A stretch of 64,000 bases of DNA from Typhlomys cinereus (taxonomy: Eukaryota > Chordata > Mammalia > Rodentia > Platacanthomyidae). The notes under the pieces were generated by a model, which was not told the origin of the DNA, made no database searches, and was given only the letters and a program-made list of their open reading frames with translations. The stretch is taken from assembly GCA_023101885.1 (NCBI GenBank), contig JALPQD010000053.1, positions 4,342,447-4,406,446 of the forward strand, given 5' to 3'. How positions within the stretch are numbered: position 1 is the stretch's first letter; each line of letters begins with the position of its first letter. This document shows, piece after piece, positions 58,797 to 64,000 of the stretch. The position numbers and the translations under genes are program-made.

Positions 58797-59100
58797 GGGC
58801 TGGAGAGATAGATCAGGAATTAAGCCTTTGTCTTGCAAGCAGAAGGACTTGAATTTGAATCTCAGATTCCACATAAAAAAGGCTAGGAGGAAATAGCAGT
58901 GGCTTGAACTTCCAGCCCTGAAAGGTAGAACCTGAGAAATCCCAAATCAAAGCAAAAAGAAGATAGAAAAATCCAAGATGATTCCCCAAGCCACCCTTGG
59001 GCCTCCACAGCTACACACAGTGTTTCTGATACACACAGACACATACACAAGTGTGAGTGCACACATACACACACACACAATTTAAATAAAAAAAACATAA
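58797..59100 (+). repeat. B2-head SINE of the abundant family, copy 9 (complete with tail)
   Basis: AGGGCTGGAGAGATAGATCA, GGAATTAAGCCTTTGTCTTG, GAACCTGAGAAATCCCAAAT, AAATCCAAGATGATTCCCCA and CACCCTTGGGCCTCCACAGC, then CA repeats and AAATAAAAAAAACATAATAA. Confidence 0.78.
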
Positions 59101-59689
59101 TAAATCCAGGAGCATAAAGGAAGAAGGACGAAGAACTTATAACTGGGTATGAAATGACCAAGCTGGACAGACAAGAGGCAAGACAGGGCTCTGGCCAGTG
59201 ACAGCAAGCTGGCTGTCCCCAGTTCCAGAAGTCTTGGACGAACATAAGTGAGATGCCGTAGTCCTTTCAGTTAGCCTTGCTTCCAATGCAGCTAACTGTA
59301 ACACTAAACTAGTAAAGACGGCTATGAACTAGAAGTTTCCACCTAGAGACCATCCCAGAAATATGAGGTAATCAAGAAATACTATGGTCAAGTCTTGGTG
59401 ATGTGATAGAGTTAACGCTCTGCCTTGGTAAAGCTTCGAGCTGACTGCAATGTAAGAACAAAGAAAGGTGAAGATAATCAACAGCACTTGGGATACTAGC
59501 AAGATCACAGGTAGCAACACCAGACAGTGGCTTCCAGCTAGCAAGACACTGAAGGTCAACAACTAAGAAAGCCAAGTGAGAGATGGACAGACAGGGGCTC
59601 CACCCACCCCTGACTGAGGGGCAGTACAAGAGCTGTGAATGGGCCAGGCAGATATGCAGAGTATGTGACTCCTCCTTTGGCCCATAAAC

Positions 59690-59932
59690 CAAGAGAACTA
59701 ATCACTAATCCACCAGGACAGATTACCTCTGCTTTTGTTCAGCTAATGCCTTTGTCCTTTTAAACCCTAGACAAAGGGAATTCAAAGCATTTTCCCGTCT
59801 TGGAAACTCCTCCTGCTCCTGGGAGTTTCTCTCTCATTTTTTTTCCTTCCCATCTCTTAATAAAGCCTGCTTTGCTTTGCTTACTCCCACGAGAGTCTGC
59901 ACCATTAATCTTCTTTGGCGCAAGACAACAAA
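59690..59932 (+). mobile_element. LTR-like block (solo LTR end, putative)
   Basis: CCTTTTAAACCC (TATA-like), pyrimidine tract, CTTAATAAAGCCTGCTTTGC (AATAAA at 59859-59864), then a short GT/CT-rich U5-like part ending GCAAGACAACA. The order resembles an ERV LTR; family and 5' limit are unknown and no internal region follows. Confidence 0.45.
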
Positions 59933-60524
59933 CTCCAAATCACTGTCCCAGGCTGATCTTTGATGACTGTGAGTGTCTTGCATCCTAGGTCCTTTGGGAC
60001 ATGACCAAATTGCCACTCAAAAAAACACTGCATCAATATCATAACAGATACTCTAAATGCAGCCCCATCCCCTTGCAGTGACCTGAGCACTATTCCCAGA
60101 CCCGTGCACTATGATCTGAGAGTCATGCCAGCTGCCAGCTGCTCCCCGGCATCTACCCAAGGGGTCAGCAGGTCCCGTTACTTGCCACTTCTGCTGTGCT
60201 CTTCAGATCAGCGTCCTCTCCGCATCCACGTCCTGCTCTGTTTCAGCAACACACTTCTCCCTGTCTAACCTTGTGGAAACCGCCTTTTCCTCTGCAGTCC
60301 ACTGGCTCTAGATCTTTGTGCTGTGTGGACCCCTTTACTAGTTTTGGGGAGCCAAAGGTTTCCTTCTCAATGTTAATTTGGGGTCAAGCATTTGTGCCAT
60401 GAATGTGAAAGGAAAAGATCTGTGATTTCCATGGGCTGCTTGATATATAGTGAACCGCAAGGAGCAGGAGGGATTGCAGGTAGCACACAGAAGTGGAGCA
60501 CAAGCCACACAAGCAGGAGGCCCG

Positions 60525-60662
60525 GGATTAACCAGGGAAGTGGGGAGAGGAAAGAGGAGGAAATAGAGAGAAAGGGGAGCAAAAAAGAGATAAGGAGAAG
60601 AGGGGAAAGGGAGAAAGGAAGAGAAGGATAAAAAGAAGGGAAGTAGGAGGGAAGAGGAAGAT
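60525..60662. repeat. Purine (GA)-rich tract
   Basis: About 130 nt dominated by GGGAGAGGAAAGAGGAGGAA-type sequence within an Mtcl1 intron. Confidence 0.8.
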
Positions 60663-60807
60663 GTCTATTTTAGATAATCTATAGGCTCCTGGTTACTTCA
60701 TTCAATTCTAACAGTTTCTAATACATTCTCTGTCTTGAAAGTGAGGATCTTTTTTTTTAAAAAAGGAAATCTATTCTTCCATGCAAAAAAAATCTAGATG
60801 TGTGGAA

Positions 60808-60960
60808 TTTTTAAGATAACTCAGTAAGTAAAGATCCCTGCCTACAAATTTGGTAATCTGAGTTCAAATCCCTGAAGTCCACATGGTGGAAGGAGCGAAC
60901 CAACTTCTGAAAATTGTTCTCTGACCCGTGTGCTCACAGTGGTAATTCTTACTCACCTGT
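60808..60960 (+). repeat. B3-like SINE
   Basis: AAGATAACTCAGTAAGTAAA, GTAATCTGAGTTCAAATCCC, CCACATGGTGGAAGGAGCGA and AAATTGTTCTCTGACCCGTG match B3 order. Confidence 0.7.
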
Positions 60961-61334
60961 CCCTTTTTGATACCCAAATGTCCTGGTTTTTTCTTGCATG
61001 TGGCACCTTCACTCTAGATAGCCCTTATGCTGGGATGCTTTGGCCCGCTTGCTCCTGTCTGCACAGTCACATAAGTAAGCTGGTAGGCACTTCCTATGCT
61101 CCTGTAGTGACAGCTCTTGTCTGGGTCTCCATGTGGATCCAATGTCCCTTCAAGGAGCTCTCCTGGCACCGCCTGTCTTCTAGATGTGAGATCTAGCTTT
61201 GTTTCCTAGATTGTAGCAATATTGAATTCCTCCAAAGCAAAGACAAATGCTTTGAAAATAGCTTGCATCAGCACTATGCTTCTTTTTTCTCGATAACTTC
61301 CAGTTTTGAGAATATTCAACTTCTTAGACCCTCC

Positions 61335-61650
61335 CATAATTTTTCGTGTGGGTGTGCTCATATGTGTGAGTATATATGTATGTGGGTATGTGTGTGTTCA
61401 CCTGTGCACGTACATGTAGAAGTCAGAGGTACATCTCAGCTGTCTTCCTTACCCGAACCTGATTCTGGACTTCCATGTTTTGGCTACACTTGTCAGCTAG
61501 CCCCTGGGATCCATCATCCATCTGTGTCTCCCAACCGTGGGGTTATAGATGCATGTCGCCACTCCCAGCTTTTTACAGGGGTGCTGGTAATCTGAACTCA
61601 GATCCTCACACTTGCGCGGCAAACACTGAGCCTCTTCTCAGCCCCCATGT
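61335..61650 (-). repeat. Composite rodent repeat with TG-rich start
   Basis: TG-rich sequence, then AGAAGTCAGAGGTACATCTC, GGGGTTATAGATGCATGTCG and CTTTTTACAGGGGTGCTGGT, ending TCTGAACTCAGATCCTCACA and CACTGAGCCTCTTCTCAGCC. This is a common reversed SINE-composite order in rodents. Confidence 0.6.
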
Positions 61651-62077
61651 TTATGAAGAGGCTTAAGGGTAGCTTGGGGAAGACCACGCTTATGCATTTT
61701 GCCTCTGCGGCTCAGTTTGCATGTTAGGATGAACTTTTAGCGAGAACCCCCTGCCAGAGCAGAGCGGTCAGGATCTGTAACAGGGGCCTGGTGCCATCAT
61801 TTCATGGCCTTGGACTAAAAGGCTCTGTCCCTGGCTCTTTCAGTGGAATGTTTGATGCCACTGCTGCTTGTCCCAGGAGAAAGGTTAACATATGACTGCT
61901 TGAGTTCAGGCGGCACTGGAGGGCAAACTGTCAATATCTGAAATCGGTAAACTGTCAATATCCGAGGTCAGGTGTCTGTGCAGGTGAACATGTAGATGCG
62001 ATGGAGCTGCTTCTTTGGATGTGACAGGCCCTTTCCATCTTTTACAAGCTCGAGGTTAGTTTAAACATATCTCTTCA

Positions 62078-62285
62078 GGCTAAACAAATAGTTCAGTGGG
62101 TAAAGGTGCACGAGTGCAAATCTGGTGATGAGAGTTTGATCCCCTGAGCCCACATGATGGAGTGAGCTGACCTCTGACCTCCACACATGCAACATGACAC
62201 AAGCATTCTCTTCTCTGTATTATGTATGATTTGTGTACGATTATATACAAGTGTGTATATGCAGAGACACACATCTGCATGCGTC
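62078..62285 (+). repeat. B3-like SINE
   Basis: AAATAGTTCAGTGGGTAAAG, GTGATGAGAGTTTGATCCCC, GAGCCCACATGATGGAGTGA and GACCTCTGACCTCCACACAT match B3. Confidence 0.7.
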
Positions 62286-62407
62286 TGTGCAGAGGCTAGA
62301 GGCTGGTGTCGGAGAGCTTCCTCTATGACATCACTTTCCATCTCACTTTTTTCTCTTCTTCTGTGTATGTGTGTTTGGGAGGTATGTACATGTGTATATG
62401 AGGTGGG

Positions 62408-62410
<3 letters not shown>

Positions 62411-62449
<39 letters not shown>
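62411..62449. repeat. (TG)n microsatellite
   Basis: Nineteen consecutive TG units. Confidence 0.92.
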
Positions 62450-62450
<1 letters not shown>

Positions 62451-63032
62451 CGTTCTTTAGGGTGGGATGTGTGTTCATCAGGGTGGGAGCATATGTACAT
62501 ATACACACATGAATGTGGAGGCCTGATGTTGACATCGGGTGTCTTTCAACTGCTTTCTGCATTTATTATTAAGGAAGTTCTCTCAGTTGACCCCAGAGTT
62601 TGCCAAGAGGCTGAGTGAGCTAGCCAGCTTGCCCTGGAGATCTACTGTCTTTGCCTTTCCAGTGTTAGATTTCGAATGGTCACATCTGCCCAGCTTTTAC
62701 GTGGGTTCTGTAGCCTCCCCTTACATGGGAATCCCAGCCTTCATGCCAGTGCGGCAAGCACCTTATCCACTGAACTATCTCCCCAGCCCTCTCCCCTTAT
62801 TTTTGAGACAGGTCTCCCTTATTAAATCTGGGAAACTGTTTTCACAGAACCGCTCTGTTCTGTGAAACTGGCTCTGCGCTCCAGGGATTCTCCTGTCTCT
62901 ACCGCCTCAGTGATGGTGTTACAGGCGTGCGCCATTCACCTGGCTTTTTCATGGGTGCTGGGGATCTGAACTCAGGCCCCTCATGCCCTTAAGGAGCACA
63001 CATTTTACCCCCCAGGCATCTCCCCAGCCTTC
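62450..63032 (-). repeat. Composite rodent repeats, two in tandem, reverse
   Basis: The first runs from GTGGAGGCCTGATGTTGACA to CACTGAACTATCTCCCCAGC (ending about 62787). The second runs from TTTTTGAGACAGGTCTCCC through GTTACAGGCGTGCGCCATTC to GGCATCTCCCCAGCCTT (62800-63030) and contains a B1-like middle. Confidence 0.65.
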
Positions 63033-63405
63033 TCAGCTCTTTTCAATGAATTGCAAAACCTAAAGGACACAACAGACGTCTCCTGCTCTGGCTTTCTCTC
63101 GGCTTTACAGTCATCAACACAGAGACGGCTGCAGGCTGTCAGTTTTTGAAGCAGTTCCGCACAGTCTTGCTTAGCACTGACAGGCAAACAGCACAACAAA
63201 TGCTGCTGACCGAGGCCTGTTTCACACTTGAAATGGGGACTGCTCACAAACAAGAAGCCTTGGGACAGGCTGAGCGCTTAAGCCATTCTCCCCTTCCTCT
63301 GAACCAGGCTTGCTGTAGATGACCTGCAAGTGCCTCTTCCTCACCCGGACTGTGTGGAGGGAACAGATGCGTGGTCAGGAGTGGGGTTGCCTGGGGAGCG
63401 GGTAC

Positions 63406-63573
63406 CTGTTCCAGGCGACACTTGAGCACAGCCCACTCCACGTCCCAGGCGGCCTTGTCGCTGGCGTACTGCTGCTGCAGTCGCAGGCGCGCGTGCTCGT
63501 CCTCCCGCAGCTCCGAGCGGAAGTCCTCCAGCAGAGCCTTCAGGGCGCTGAACAGCTGCTGGTTTTCCACCAC
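63406..63573 (-). CDS. Mtcl1: Mtcl1 internal exon, coiled-coil segment (56 codons)
   Basis: This is the most upstream exon visible. Read on the minus strand it starts after a CCTACAG acceptor and ends at CAG|GTACC, is 168 nt long, and is phase 0 at both ends. It encodes 56 residues beginning [15 protein letters not shown] and ending AVLKCRLEQ. The peptide is charged and heptad-like, as expected for the long coiled coil of the MTCL/SOGA family; from memory it is nearly identical to human MTCL1. MTCL1 crosslinks and stabilises microtubules and binds the polarity kinase PAR-1b/MARK2 in epithelial cells. The final LEQ joins in frame to LEEKTEK of the next exon. Earlier exons lie beyond 64000, so the gene is partial here. 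Confidence 0.93.
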
Positions 63574-64000
63574 CTGTAGGACAGAGAGTTGGTCTAAGCC
63601 ACATCACGGAAGAATGTCCTTCGATGGGAAACAGGGACCCGCGCAGGCAGGGGAGAGGCCGGAGCCACTTCCCAAATCCTCTAGCGGGGGCCACAGGGTG
63701 GGTGAAAGGCAGCAAGAAGGTCCCACTGGGAAGGTTGTCCTGGGCACCAGGGAGGTTCTTCCAGAGACTGGACCCTAAGCCAACATAGTGAGCACTAAGG
63801 ACAAAGCTGCTAAAGGCCTCCAAGGGCTCCTGAAGCCCTTGGGATGCGACGTCCAGAGCTCTGAGTTGGGTTGGCTGCTCTGTTACAAAGTCTCCGCCAT
63901 TCTAGTGGCTCCTATGAACACGATGGCCACCTCTGCCCCGGGGCTACTAAGAGGCTGTAACACAAAAGCATGGCTGGCTGGAGGCTTCTGATGGGCGCTA

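Larger units (their letters stand above)
55162..63405 (-). other. Mtcl1: Mtcl1 intron (8.2 kb)
   Basis: The intron is bounded by CAG|GTACC at 63405 and TCCTCGGCAG at 55162. It holds composite SINE blocks (61.3-63.0 kb), B3-like SINEs, one copy of the window's abundant B2-head SINE (58.8 kb), an LTR-like block (59.2-59.9 kb), two ID-like fragments (56.8 and 57.1 kb) and a purine tract (60.5 kb). The 55.4-56.8 kb part is unique AT-rich sequence in which I see nothing. Confidence 0.85.

Noticed and set aside
62093..62618. Frames of 137-143 codons near 62.1-62.6 kb
   Set aside because: They are kept open by the (TG)n run and SINE sequence in an Mtcl1 intron.

Overview
The window is mammalian nuclear DNA. 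It has spliced exons with consensus splice sites, dense SINE, LINE, LTR and DNA-transposon debris, long CA/TG runs, and no bacterial-style gene packing. B1-, ID-, B2/B3-like SINEs and rodent-type L1 3' ends point to a rodent. The commonest SINE has a B2-type tRNA head on a body I do not recognise from mouse or rat B2, so the source is probably not Mus or Rattus. A dipodoid (jerboa or jumping mouse) carrying 'Dip' B2-superfamily elements is one guess, not shown here.

One gene is well supported: the last six exons I can find of Mtcl1 (microtubule crosslinking factor 1; older names Soga2, Ccdc165, KIAA0802), all on the minus strand. In gene order they are 63573-63406, 55161-54907, 48524-48247, 46551-46520 (a 32-nt micro-exon), 43759-42208 (the big C-terminal exon) and 37714-37520, followed by a 3'UTR ending near 36560 at an AATAAA signal. 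They encode the end of the long coiled coil, a conserved linker and the basic, serine-rich C-terminal half. The phases agree across the set except in exon 48524-48247. That exon is 278 nt although both neighbours require a multiple of three, and the frame visibly shifts by one base near 48450. Immediately downstream of the donor at 54907 lies a minisatellite built from copies of that same exon-intron junction.

From 1 to about 36.5 kb I see no convincing protein-coding gene. This side is the 3' flank of Mtcl1. It holds L1 3' ends (two of one rodent-type subfamily in opposite orientation at 4.0-4.7 and 6.2-6.5 kb, plus ancient L1M ends), an ERV-like LTR with a leader remnant (about 10-11.5 kb), many SINEs, MIR fragments, URR1-like repeats and microsatellites. 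A TATA-like box and strong donor near 18.8-19.1 kb are the only faint hint of another transcript. The Mtcl1 introns carry the same repeat classes, plus a Tigger-type DNA transposon (47.4-47.7 kb) and an LTR-like block (about 59.7 kb). I found no rRNA, tRNA gene, CRISPR array or operon. Family names for repeats, and comparisons with human MTCL1, rest on memory of those sequences and were not searched.
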